Shown here: positions 53,187-61,899 of the stretch, one piece after another
How positions within the stretch are numbered: the first letter of the stretch is position 1
Layout: each line of letters begins with the position of its first letter
From: Rs1 sp029027825
Lineage (GTDB): Bacteria > Pseudomonadota > Gammaproteobacteria > Pseudomonadales > Balneatricaceae
Assembly: GCA_029027825.1 (NCBI GenBank)
Contig: CP093399.1
Coordinates: 2,976,001-3,040,000 of the forward strand
Reading direction: 5' to 3'
DNA length: 64,000 bases
The notes under the pieces: model-generated
Seen by the model: the letters and a program-made list of their open reading frames with translations, nothing else
The model's database searches: none
What the model was told of the DNA's origin: nothing
Made by a program: the position numbers and the translations under genes

Positions 53187-53258
53187 TCCTGAATCAGTGA
53201 TTTTACTGCGCCTGATAGCGCAAGTTCTTGATTTACTTTGAAGTCACGAACTTCAGGA
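53187..53258 (-). repeat. 72-bp internally deleted copy of the gene-edge repeat
   Basis: Both ends of the family are present (TCCTGAATCAGTGA and ACTTTGAAGTCACGAACTTCAGGA), but the middle 90 bases are missing. It occupies the leader or promoter region of argR. Confidence 0.8.
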
Positions 53259-53342
53259 TTTTGATATAACGACGCGAAACTTAGTATTGTATGACGTTAA
53301 TTTAAACTAGTTTATTATAAATGACTTTTTTTACCAATTAAA

Positions 53343-53358
53343 TGTCGCTCTAATTAAA
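53343..53358 (+). promoter_or_regulatory. candidate ArgR half-site upstream of astC
   Basis: TGTCGC, eight bases, then AA: this fits the half-site consensus TGTCGC-N8-AA that I recall for Pseudomonas ArgR. It lies 165 bases before the astC start in the argR-astC divergent region. A good second half-site was not found, so it is only a candidate. Confidence 0.45.
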
Positions 53359-53522
53359 TTCTTACTCTAGCATTCGCTACTGGGGTGACACATAATAAAT
53401 CAATCGGGCTTAGCGCTAAATTTTATCCCGGCCTCTATAATCGAGATTAAACAGATTTTATAACAGTATGTTGAAACCTCACCAATACACCATGATCATA
53501 GGCTACTTTAAGGATCCCAAAA

Positions 53523-54743
53523 ATGACTAAACAAAACGTAACTCGTGCACTATTTGATGAAGTAATGGTACCTAACTACAACCCTCAACAGATGGTACCG
53601 GTACGCGGTCAAGGTTCGCGAATTTGGGACCAAGAAGGTAAAGAGTATATCGATTTTGCTGGCGGTATTGCCGTCACTGCACTGGGTCATTGTCACCCGG
53701 CACTAGTGGCTACTTTAAAAGCCCAAGCTGATAATTTATGGCATTTATCCAACATTTTCACCAATGAGCCAGCTTTGCGTCTAGCGCAAAAATTATGTGC
53801 AGCGACTTTTGCCGATAAAGTATTTTTCTGCAACTCGGGCACTGAAGCTAACGAAGCCGCTTTTAAATTAGCCCGTAATTATAGCTACGATAATGTTGGC
53901 CCCGAGAAACACGAAATCAATACTTTTGAGCAATCTTTCCATGGCCGCTCTTTATTTACCGTCTCTGTTGGCGGCCAAAAGAAATATCGTGAAGGTTTTG
54001 AACCGGTTCCCGCCGGCATCACTCACTTGCCTTTTAACGATATTGAAGCATTGAAAAATGCAATTTCCGCACGTACTTGCGCAGTTGTATTAGAGCCAAT
54101 TCAAGGAGAAGGCGGTGTTATTAACGCTGATCTTGAGTTTGTTAAAGCAGCGCGAGAGCTTTGTGATGAACACAATGCACTGCTAATTTTTGATGAAGTA
54201 CAGACAGGCGCAGGACGCACCGGTACTTTTTATGCGTATGAGCAATTCGGCGTTACTCCCGATATTTTAACCTCGGCTAAATCTTTAGGTGGCGGCTTCC
54301 CAATTGGTGCGATGCTAACTACTGACAAATGCGCCGCCAGCTTAAATTTTGGTACTCACGGTAGTACTTACGGCGGTAACCCGCTAGCCTGCGCCGTTGC
54401 CGAAGTAGTGGTTGATCTAATTACTCAGCCAGAAGTACTGTCGGCTATAAAGAGCAAACGTGCGCTATTTGTAGATGGTCTGAATGCTATTAATGACAAA
54501 TACCAGATTTTCCAAGACACCCGTGGCTTAGGCTTATTGATCGGCGTTGAACTGATTGAAAAATGGCAGGGAAAAGCTGCATTATTTATGGCCGCAGCCC
54601 GCGAAGAAGGTTTGATGATGCTTGTCGCAGGTCCTAAGGTGTTGCGTATGGCTCCATCACTGATCATTCCCGATGCCGACATTAAGCTAGGTTTAGAAAA
54701 ATTGGATGCTGCAATTGCTAAAGTAATCGCCAAAGAGAGCTAG
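53523..54743 (+). CDS. astC: succinylornithine/acetylornithine aminotransferase
   Basis: This class III aminotransferase has 406 residues. In the arginine succinyltransferase pathway it converts succinylornithine and 2-oxoglutarate to succinylglutamate semialdehyde and glutamate; the same type also serves arginine synthesis. PLP-binding residues are visible: FCNSGTEANEAAFKLAR, LIFDEVQTGAGRTG and the Lys253 motif ILTSAKSLGGGFPIGAM. It heads the ast operon. The gap to the next gene is long (422 bases) and has a small hairpin at 54754-54774, so the distal genes may have their own promoter. Confidence 0.95.
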   Translation: MTKQNVTRALFDEVMVPNYNPQQMVPVRGQGSRIWDQEGKEYIDFAGGIAVTALGHCHPALVATLKAQADNLWHLSNIFTNEPALRLAQKLCAATFADKVFFCNSGTEANEAAFKLARNYSYDNVGPEKHEINTFEQSFHGRSLFTVSVGGQKKYREGFEPVPAGITHLPFNDIEALKNAISARTCAVVLEPIQGEGGVINADLEFVKAARELCDEHNALLIFDEVQTGAGRTGTFYAYEQFGVTPDILTSAKSLGGGFPIGAMLTTDKCAASLNFGTHGSTYGGNPLACAVAEVVVDLITQPEVLSAIKSKRALFVDGLNAINDKYQIFQDTRGLGLLIGVELIEKWQGKAALFMAAAREEGLMMLVAGPKVLRMAPSLIIPDADIKLGLEKLDAAIAKVIAKES

Positions 54744-55165
54744 GTTTTTCAAAATAGCGATCTAGACTCGCTATATCTAGCGAGTTGCTGTGCTCAGAAA
54801 ACTAATCGCCAACACATAGTGGTAAACACTAGGTGAAGGCGATCTAATACTTTGAGCTGTGACATTACTAGGAGTCATTTCTAGGGATAGCAGCTTAAGC
54901 TAGCAGCGACCCAGCCTAATAATGCTCAGTTTGAAATAGTGCAGCGATCGCAGTAGGCATTCTTTATTTGGGGGTACGAAAATAAAGCTACCGCTAAGCT
55001 TTTATTGGCTTTAATCCCATTTAGCCAAGTTCAGCGGCCTTATTTCTTACTGTTGGGATTAACCCGCTGTATTTAGAACGCGCAATGTTACCCAAGCTTT
55101 TGAAGCTCCCCCATTTTAATAATTTTAGAGCAGCTAGTTATCTAAGCTGTAATCAGGAAAATACC
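54744..55165. other. long gap within the ast operon
   Basis: No coding signal was seen. A seven-base-pair hairpin (ATAGCGA/TCGCTAT) at 54754-54774 follows astC without a T run. A second promoter may lie here for the hydrolase and the genes after it. Confidence 0.4.
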
Positions 55166-56416
55166 ATGGCCCCTCAAACAGATAGTGATTTTGCGACTTG
55201 GCTAAATTGGATTGACGATCAGTACGATGTAATGCTGGCTCGAACCATCGAATTATCCCACATTAACTCTGGGAGTTTTAATCCTGAAGGCGTCAATGCC
55301 GTCGGTGCAAAATTAATTGAGTACGCACAAGTACTCGATGCCAAAGTTGAAATTATCCCGGTCGTTCCTTTCAAGCACATTGACAATCAAGGCGTCGAAC
55401 AGCAGCTACCAATGGGCGATGCGATTCGTTTAACTAAACGCCCCGATGCAGAACTGCAAATCTTCTTTTGTGGACACTTAGATACCGTATTCCCGATTGA
55501 TTCAGATTTTCAAACCACCACTTGGCTAGATGATGAAACCTTAAACGGTCCGGGAGTTGCCGATCTTAAAGGGGGTTTAATCGTCATGCTCAAAGCGATA
55601 GAAGCTTTAGAGCGCAGCCCTTATGCCAACAAGATTGGCTGGGAAATACTCTTTAACCCCGATGAAGAAATTGGCTCTCAAGGATCAGCTCCACTGATTG
55701 CAGAAGCGGCAACTCGGGTCAACTTAGGTATGATTTATGAGCCTAGCTTCCCCGATGGAAATTTTGCAGGAGCCCGCAAAGGAAGTGGTAACTTTAGTGT
55801 TATTTCCCGAGGCAAAGCCGCTCACGCCGGCCGTGAGCATCACGTAGGTCGCAATGCGGTCCGCGCTATGTGTGATTTCATCAGCGCACTTGACGATTTA
55901 AACGGACAGCGCCAAGGCGTTACTATTAATCCTGCACTAGTGGAAGGTGGTGGCGCGAACAACATTGTACCCGATCTTTGTCTGTCACGATTTAACATCC
56001 GCCTAGAGCAGCCAGAAGATGAACAGTGGTGCCTAGATAAGATTCAGGTTATTTTGGATGAAATAAATCAACGCGACGGCCTCTCTATTGAAATGCACGG
56101 TCATTTTGGTCGCAAGCCAAAAGTACTATCCGTAGCTAACGAAAAACTATTCCGTCTCGCTTGTGATTGCGGTGCAGAACTGGGCTTGGACTTAACTTGG
56201 CTGCCTACTGGCGGTTGTTGTGACGGTAATAACTTAGCTGAAGCGGGTATTCCCAACATCGACACGCTAGGAGTACAAGGTGGCAAGATTCACTCATCTG
56301 ATGAATTCCTAAAAGTTAAAAGTTTAACGGTACGCGCCAAACTAAGTGCACTACTGTTAATGAAACTGGCTACTTCTGATGACTTAAGTTGGCTAGCTAA
56401 AGCAGATAAAAAATAA
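55166..56416 (+). CDS. M20-family metallohydrolase in the ast operon
   Basis: This 416-residue di-metal amidohydrolase/peptidase of the ArgE/DapE/CPG2 type has its ATG five bases after AGGAAA. Metal and catalytic residues are all present: His104 and Asp106 (CGHLDTVFP), Asp133 (GPGVADLKGG), Glu167-Glu168 (NPDEEIGS), Glu192 (YEPSF) and His376 (GKIHSSDEF). It lies between astC and aruF, and its stop almost touches aruF. The operon lacks astE (an M14 enzyme), so it may take that job, hydrolysing succinylglutamate to succinate and glutamate. DapE is a family precedent for desuccinylation. That role is an inference. Confidence 0.87.
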   Translation: MAPQTDSDFATWLNWIDDQYDVMLARTIELSHINSGSFNPEGVNAVGAKLIEYAQVLDAKVEIIPVVPFKHIDNQGVEQQLPMGDAIRLTKRPDAELQIFFCGHLDTVFPIDSDFQTTTWLDDETLNGPGVADLKGGLIVMLKAIEALERSPYANKIGWEILFNPDEEIGSQGSAPLIAEAATRVNLGMIYEPSFPDGNFAGARKGSGNFSVISRGKAAHAGREHHVGRNAVRAMCDFISALDDLNGQRQGVTINPALVEGGGANNIVPDLCLSRFNIRLEQPEDEQWCLDKIQVILDEINQRDGLSIEMHGHFGRKPKVLSVANEKLFRLACDCGAELGLDLTWLPTGGCCDGNNLAEAGIPNIDTLGVQGGKIHSSDEFLKVKSLTVRAKLSALLLMKLATSDDLSWLAKADKK

Positions 56417-56417
56417 C

Positions 56418-57476
56418 ATGCTGATCTTTCGCCCAGCACAGTTTGCCGACTTGCCCGCTATCGAGCACTTGGCCGTAACCGCCGGGGGCAGCATGACAAC
56501 GCTGCCGAATAACCGCGATCACCTGGCGCAACTGATCAGTAGCACTCAACAATCACTGCAAAAAAAAGTGACCGCTCCCGGCGATCAGAGCTATCACTTT
56601 GTGGTTGAAGATACTGACGACCAAGAAATTTTAGGTATCTCAGGGATCGAAGCTTGCGTGGGCTACAGCTCGCCTTTTTATAGTTTTCGCTGTGCTCAAT
56701 TAGAGCATCACTCTGCTGAGTTACAGATTAAAAATACTATTGATACTTTGCACTTAAGTCAGGATTACGAAGGTGCTTCACGGCTCTATACTTTTTTCTT
56801 AGCCGGCTGTAAGCATGCAAGTTACCAACTGTCGCTACTGTCTTTATCGCGGTTGATGTTTATCGGTCAACACCCTGAGCGCTTCGCTACAAAATTAGTG
56901 TTAGAACTGCAGGGTATTGTCGATAAAAACCAGCGCTCGCCATTCTGGCAGGCGCTCGGTCAACATTTTTTTAATATGGACTTTCACCGGGCAAACTATT
57001 TAACCGGTATCAATGCCAAGGGCTTTATCGCTGATCTAATGCCTAAATATCCGGTATATGTGCCACTATTAGAAAAACCAGCGCAAGTGGTAATCGGAAA
57101 ATTACGGCAAAACTTAACCGCCGTTAAAGACTTGTTGACTGAGCAAGGATTTCGCCAAAAGGGCTATATTAGTATTTTTGATGGCGGGCCAACCTTGGAG
57201 TGTGACACTGCTACTATCAAAACCATTGTCGAACAATTCAGCGCTACTGTGAGAATTAATACAGCCCCTACAGACAGGGCCAATGATGCATTAATCAGCA
57301 ATAATTTAGTCAGAGATTACACTTGCATCCATGCAAAAATTGACCTGCATGATATCTATTTAAATCCAGTTCAAGCGCAACTATTAAAGGTAGAAGAAGG
57401 GGATACTATTTATGTATTACCTCTCAGTTCTACACCTAAAACAACGACTCAATCACCTTTGGAGAATCAACGATGA
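56418..57476 (+). CDS. aruF: arginine/ornithine succinyltransferase, alpha subunit
   Basis: This is the first enzyme of the pathway: succinyl-CoA plus arginine gives N2-succinylarginine. The 352-residue AstA-family protein starts MLIFRPAQFADLPAIEHLA and carries YSSPFYSFRCAQLEHHS, HPERFATKLVLELQGIVD, FIADLMPKYPVYVPLLEKPA and FDGGPTLECDT. The alpha (AruF) label is by its position before aruG and its PFYSFR-type segment, as in pseudomonads, where the enzyme is heteromeric. Its stop overlaps the aruG start by four bases (ATGA), indicating matched translation of the two subunits. Confidence 0.93.
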   Translation: MLIFRPAQFADLPAIEHLAVTAGGSMTTLPNNRDHLAQLISSTQQSLQKKVTAPGDQSYHFVVEDTDDQEILGISGIEACVGYSSPFYSFRCAQLEHHSAELQIKNTIDTLHLSQDYEGASRLYTFFLAGCKHASYQLSLLSLSRLMFIGQHPERFATKLVLELQGIVDKNQRSPFWQALGQHFFNMDFHRANYLTGINAKGFIADLMPKYPVYVPLLEKPAQVVIGKLRQNLTAVKDLLTEQGFRQKGYISIFDGGPTLECDTATIKTIVEQFSATVRINTAPTDRANDALISNNLVRDYTCIHAKIDLHDIYLNPVQAQLLKVEEGDTIYVLPLSSTPKTTTQSPLENQR

Positions 57477-58510
57477 TGATCATACGTCCAATAGAGGCAA
57501 CAGACGCAGCTGTGCTTGCTGAACTTGCCAAAATTACCGGCCCAGGTTTTACTTCATTACAAGATAATCCAGCAGTCGTAACCAAAAAGCTAGCAACCGC
57601 TTTGGCAGCCTTTGCCGAAGGTAACACCAGTAATGAGAAGCTCTTTCTGTTTGTTCTAGAAGATACCAGTACGCAAAAAGTAGCGGGAATATGCGCTATT
57701 GAATCAGCAGTCGGCCTCTCTGATCCTTGGTATAACTACCGCTTAGGAACTTTAGTGCACGCCTCTAAAGAGCTTAACGTTTACAACCAGATGCAGACAT
57801 TGACCATCAGTAACGATCACACTGGTCACTCTGAACTCTGTACATTATTTTTACACCCAGACTACCGCCATTCTAAAAATGGTCACCTACTGTCAAAGTG
57901 TCGATTTATGTTTATCGCTCAATATTCACATTTGTTTGATGAAAAATTGGTCGCTGAAATGCGCGGTTACTCAGATAAAGACGGTATTTCTCCCTTCTGG
58001 GAGGGGCTCGGCAAACACTTTTTTGCGATTGACTTTACAACGGCCGACAAGACTTCGTCGATCGATAAAGCCTTTATTGCCGAATTGATGCCAAGATACA
58101 CTTTATACAGTGAGCTATTACCAGAAAGCGCCAGGGCAGCCATAGGCCAAACCCATGAGAATACCATCCCCGCCCGTAAATTATTAGAACGTGAGGGGAT
58201 GCGTTTTTCAAACTATATCGATATTTTTGACGGCGGCCCTACCCTTGAAGCGAATATCCATGATATTCGCGCAGTTAAGGACAGTCGCTGTGTCACCGTT
58301 ATCGTTTCTGATTCAGCCGTTAAGGATGAGATAGAAACTGAGCTATATCTTATTAGCAACACCGAGTTTGCCAACTTCCGCTGTGTTATGAGCAATATCA
58401 CACAGCGCGATGCCAAGCAGATAACTATTCCAGCAAAAACCGCACAGGCACTGAATGTCACTGATGGAAGTACCGTGCGAATTGTGCCTTTAAATGGCCC
58501 TAAGAGGTAA
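57473..58510 (+). CDS. aruG: arginine/ornithine succinyltransferase, beta subunit
   Basis: This 345-residue paralogue of the upstream subunit has IIRPIEATDAAVLAELAKIT, LSDPWYNYRLGTLVHASKEL, LTISNDHTGHSELCTLFLHP, FIAELMPRYTLYSELLPES and YIDIFDGGPTLEANI. The PWYNYR segment and NDxTGxSELC motif are those of AruG/AstA-type subunits. It likely forms the heteromeric transferase with AruF. It is translationally coupled to aruF, and astD begins five bases after its stop. Confidence 0.94.
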   Translation: MMIIRPIEATDAAVLAELAKITGPGFTSLQDNPAVVTKKLATALAAFAEGNTSNEKLFLFVLEDTSTQKVAGICAIESAVGLSDPWYNYRLGTLVHASKELNVYNQMQTLTISNDHTGHSELCTLFLHPDYRHSKNGHLLSKCRFMFIAQYSHLFDEKLVAEMRGYSDKDGISPFWEGLGKHFFAIDFTTADKTSSIDKAFIAELMPRYTLYSELLPESARAAIGQTHENTIPARKLLEREGMRFSNYIDIFDGGPTLEANIHDIRAVKDSRCVTVIVSDSAVKDEIETELYLISNTEFANFRCVMSNITQRDAKQITIPAKTAQALNVTDGSTVRIVPLNGPKR

Positions 58511-58515
58511 ATTTT

Positions 58516-59982
58516 ATGTCTAATTCTCTATTTATTAATGGCGTGTGGACTGAGGGAGAAGGCACGCTTCTCACTTCGTTTGATCCCGCGACCGGTAACG
58601 TATTTTGGCAGGGCAATTGCGCCAGTGTCGACCAAGTAGAACAAGCTGTACAAGCTGCACGTAAGGCAGCCCCAGGCTGGGCGACTACCGACTTAGCTGA
58701 GCGCTGCGAAATTGTGCAACGCTTTGGCGCACTGCTAGTGGAAAACAAAGAGCAGCTAGCGCGTTTAATCGCCCAGGAAACTGGCAAGCCATTTTGGGAA
58801 ACTAAAACAGAGGCTGGCGCGATGGCTGGAAAAATTGCTATTTCGATCAAAGCAAATAGTGAGCGCAGCGGCGTAACATCTACCGACATGGGAGCAGTAA
58901 GAAGCACCTTGCGGCACAAACCGCACGGCGTAGTCGCAATTTTTGGCCCGTATAACTTCCCGGGCCACTTACCAAACGGCCACATAGTACCGGCAATCAT
59001 AGCGGGTAATACTTTGGTCTTTAAGCCGAGCGAGCTTACCCCTAAAGTCGGCATGTACATGGTTGAACTGTGGCAGGAAGCTGGATTGCCGAACGGTGTC
59101 ATCAACCTCATCCAAGGCGAGAAAGAAACAGGTATCGCCCTAGCTGGGAACCCTGGCATTGACGGTTTATTCTTCACTGGTAGTTCAAATACCGGTAATT
59201 TACTGCACCGCCAGTTCGCCGGCCAGCCAGATAAGATCCTCGCTCTAGAAATGGGCGGCAACAACCCACTAATTATTGGTGAAATCAGTAATTTACGCGC
59301 TGCTGTTAACGAGACTATTCAATCAGCTTACATCACTACCGGTCAACGCTGTGTGTGTGCGAGACGTTTATTTGTACCGCGCAACGCTCTTGGCAATGAG
59401 TTTTTAGACTTGTTAGCCACTGCGGTTAACAACATTAAGGTCGGCGGCCAGTTTGACGAGCCAGCACCCTTCATGGGCAGCTTAATTTCCGAGCAAGCCG
59501 CTGAAAACATGGTCATCGCTCAGCAGGGCCTGATCGATTTAGGTGCGCAGCCTATTGTCACTCTAGAGAAGCTTAGTGCCGGTACTGGCTTTGTCAGCCC
59601 AGGTCTGATTGATGTATCCCAGATAGCTGATTTACCAGATGAAGAGTATTTTGGCCCACTGCTACAAGTGATTCGCTATGACGACTTTGACGAGGCTATC
59701 AAAGGCGCCAATAACACTAAGTTCGGTTTGGCGGCCGGTCTATTCAGCGACAGCAAACAGCATTATCAGACTTTCTATACTGAAATTCGTGCCGGTATTG
59801 TCAATTGGAATAAGCAGACTACAGGTGCCAGTTCCGCAGCTCCGTTTGGAGGTGTTGGCGCCAGTGGCAACCATCGTGCCAGTGCTTACTATGCCGCTGA
59901 TTATTGCGCTTACCCAGTGGCAGGTATGGAAACTGATACTTTAGTAATGCCTGATACTTTAGCTCCGGGTTTAACGCTATAA
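58516..59982 (+). CDS. astD: succinylglutamate semialdehyde dehydrogenase
   Basis: This is a 488-residue aldehyde dehydrogenase that oxidises succinylglutamate semialdehyde with NAD. The catalytic Cys is in TTGQRCVCARRL (about residue 279), the general-base Glu in LEMGGNNP (about 245), and the NAD-binding segments GPYNFPGHLPNGH, VFKPSELTP and FTGSSNTG are clear. The length matches AstD. AGAGGT precedes the start. It is followed by a 412-base gap containing repeat copy D before astB. Confidence 0.96.
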   Translation: MSNSLFINGVWTEGEGTLLTSFDPATGNVFWQGNCASVDQVEQAVQAARKAAPGWATTDLAERCEIVQRFGALLVENKEQLARLIAQETGKPFWETKTEAGAMAGKIAISIKANSERSGVTSTDMGAVRSTLRHKPHGVVAIFGPYNFPGHLPNGHIVPAIIAGNTLVFKPSELTPKVGMYMVELWQEAGLPNGVINLIQGEKETGIALAGNPGIDGLFFTGSSNTGNLLHRQFAGQPDKILALEMGGNNPLIIGEISNLRAAVNETIQSAYITTGQRCVCARRLFVPRNALGNEFLDLLATAVNNIKVGGQFDEPAPFMGSLISEQAAENMVIAQQGLIDLGAQPIVTLEKLSAGTGFVSPGLIDVSQIADLPDEEYFGPLLQVIRYDDFDEAIKGANNTKFGLAAGLFSDSKQHYQTFYTEIRAGIVNWNKQTTGASSAAPFGGVGASGNHRASAYYAADYCAYPVAGMETDTLVMPDTLAPGLTL

Positions 59983-60044
59983 ATTTAATTGCCGATTAAT
60001 TAAATGACGACTGACAGCTTGGTCAATATAACTGATTATCTCTA

Positions 60045-60206
60045 ACTTGAATCCGCGACTTCAAAGTGAATACAGAGTGTAAGATATTGGTTTTACAGTG
60101 GAATTGAAAAATCTTAGCTGCACCCGTAGGTTCAGCGGGCATTTTTCTAACCGCTGTAGAATCAAGAGCTTGTGCTATGTGGTGCAGTGAAGTCACTGAT
60201 TCAAGT
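60045..60206 (+). repeat. 162-bp repeat, copy D
   Basis: This full-length copy lies between astD and astB. Both tips carry the same compensatory change relative to copies B and C (ACTTGAATC and GATTCAAGT), so end pairing is kept. The remainder is almost identical to copy C. Confidence 0.92.
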
Positions 60207-60394
60207 CTAAAGCCAGCTTGCTTTAGAGGTAATTGATACCGTTTTTTTGACCAGCGCCGCTCAGCGGCAACTGAGCGATTATCTACCACAATATGTTATA
60301 AAAGAAATCAGATACCTTGGCCTTTCAGCTGGGGCTTATCTCTGAATAATAAGCCGTTGTCAGCATCCCTGACAGGGGCGCTAGGAGTAACAAA

Positions 60395-61729
60395 ATGAAA
60401 GCGATTGAAGCTAACTTTGACGGTCTGGTCGGACCTACCCACAACTACGCTGGACTATCATTTGGCAATGTCGCTTCCGCTAAGAATCAAGCGAATATCG
60501 CCAATCCCAAAAAAGCCGCCCTGCAGGGGTTAACCAAAATGAAAGCCCTTGCAGATATGGGACTTGTGCAAGGTGTGCTGGCGCCACAAGAGCGACCAGA
60601 CATCGATACTTTACGTAAATTAGGCTTTAGTGGCTCCGATGCAAATGTACTCGAACAAGCGGCAAAGCAGGCTCCACGTATCTTGGCAACTTGCTGTTCA
60701 GCGTCTAGTATGTGGACTGCCAACGCCGCCACTATCTCCCCCAGTGGTGACACTAGCGATAATAAAATCCACTTTACCCCCGCCAATCTAAGTAACAAAT
60801 TCCATCGCTCTATCGAACACCAAGTAACCGGGAATATTTTAAAAGCCACTTTTAATGACCCGGCACATTTCGCTCACCATCCAGCGCTACCCAGTGTCGA
60901 TCATTTTGGCGATGAGGGCGCCGCTAACCATACCCGTTTTTGTCATGAGTATGGGGAACAGGGCATTGAATTCTTTGTATATGGCAAGCACGCCTTTGAC
61001 AGCAGTAAAGTAGCGCCCAAGAAGTATCCAGCAAGGCATACTTTGGAAGCCTCTCAGGCCGTGGCTAGACTGCACCAGCTGAGCGATCAACACACTGTTT
61101 ATGCCCAGCAAAACCCCGATATAATCGATGCGGGTGTTTTTCACAATGATGTAATTGCTGTCGGCAACGCCAATCTGCTCTTTTGCCATCAACAAGCCTT
61201 TCTAGACCAAGCGGCAGTCAAAGCTGAACTCAGCGAAAAAATGGCTGGGGATTTTCATATTATTGAAGCGCCGACCGCCTTAGTCAGCGTTGCTGATGCA
61301 GTGAGTAGCTATTTATTTAATAGCCAATTGCTGTCGATGCCCAATGGAAAAACAGTATTAGTGATACCTCAGGAGTGTCAGAACAACCCGAGAGTATGGG
61401 AATATTTACAGTCACTTGTCTCGGGGAATAGCCCTATTGATCAAACTTTAGTGTTTGATCTTAAACAGAGTATGTCTAACGGTGGCGGACCTGCCTGTCT
61501 GCGTTTACGCGTGGTCATGAACGATGCCGAAATAGCAGCAGCGAATCAGGCAACCTTTATTAACCAGAAGCTGTATACGCGCTTAAACACGTGGGTTGAA
61601 GCACATTATCGGGATCGGTTAACTGAAGCCGATTTGGCTGACCCTTTACTGTTGCTTGAGTCCAGAGCAGCTTTGGATGAGTTAACCCAGATATTAGAGC
61701 TGGGATCAATCTACCCTTTCCAACAATAA
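60395..61729 (+). CDS. astB: N-succinylarginine dihydrolase
   Basis: AstB hydrolyses N2-succinylarginine to succinylornithine, CO2 and two ammonia. The 444-residue sequence has the family start EANFDGLVGPTHNYAGLSFG. The catalytic triad is in place: Glu174 (FGDEGAANHTRF), His250 (DAGVFHNDVIAVGN) and Cys368 (NGGGPACLRLRVV). The ATG follows TAGGAGTAAC. It comes last in the operon and is followed by a good terminator; astE is not found after it. Confidence 0.97.
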   Translation: MKAIEANFDGLVGPTHNYAGLSFGNVASAKNQANIANPKKAALQGLTKMKALADMGLVQGVLAPQERPDIDTLRKLGFSGSDANVLEQAAKQAPRILATCCSASSMWTANAATISPSGDTSDNKIHFTPANLSNKFHRSIEHQVTGNILKATFNDPAHFAHHPALPSVDHFGDEGAANHTRFCHEYGEQGIEFFVYGKHAFDSSKVAPKKYPARHTLEASQAVARLHQLSDQHTVYAQQNPDIIDAGVFHNDVIAVGNANLLFCHQQAFLDQAAVKAELSEKMAGDFHIIEAPTALVSVADAVSSYLFNSQLLSMPNGKTVLVIPQECQNNPRVWEYLQSLVSGNSPIDQTLVFDLKQSMSNGGGPACLRLRVVMNDAEIAAANQATFINQKLYTRLNTWVEAHYRDRLTEADLADPLLLLESRAALDELTQILELGSIYPFQQ

Positions 61730-61738
61730 CAGCGACAC

Positions 61739-61772
61739 TGATAGCCAGCAATCAGCACTGGCTATCATTTTT
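61739..61772 (+). terminator. rho-independent terminator after astB
   Basis: A 10-base stem TGATAGCCAG/CTGGCTATCA with a nine-base loop is followed by TTTTT, beginning ten bases after the astB stop codon. It marks the end of the arginine catabolic operon. Confidence 0.88.
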
Positions 61773-61899
61773 CACTTCTGTACAGACTGCTGTTATAGCG
61801 CCCGGCAGCACTGTTCAACGGTGACCCTCTACAGCCACCTGCTCTTCAAATCTATTAAACCTAAGCACTGACCTCACTGCAACACACAAGTTATTGCTT

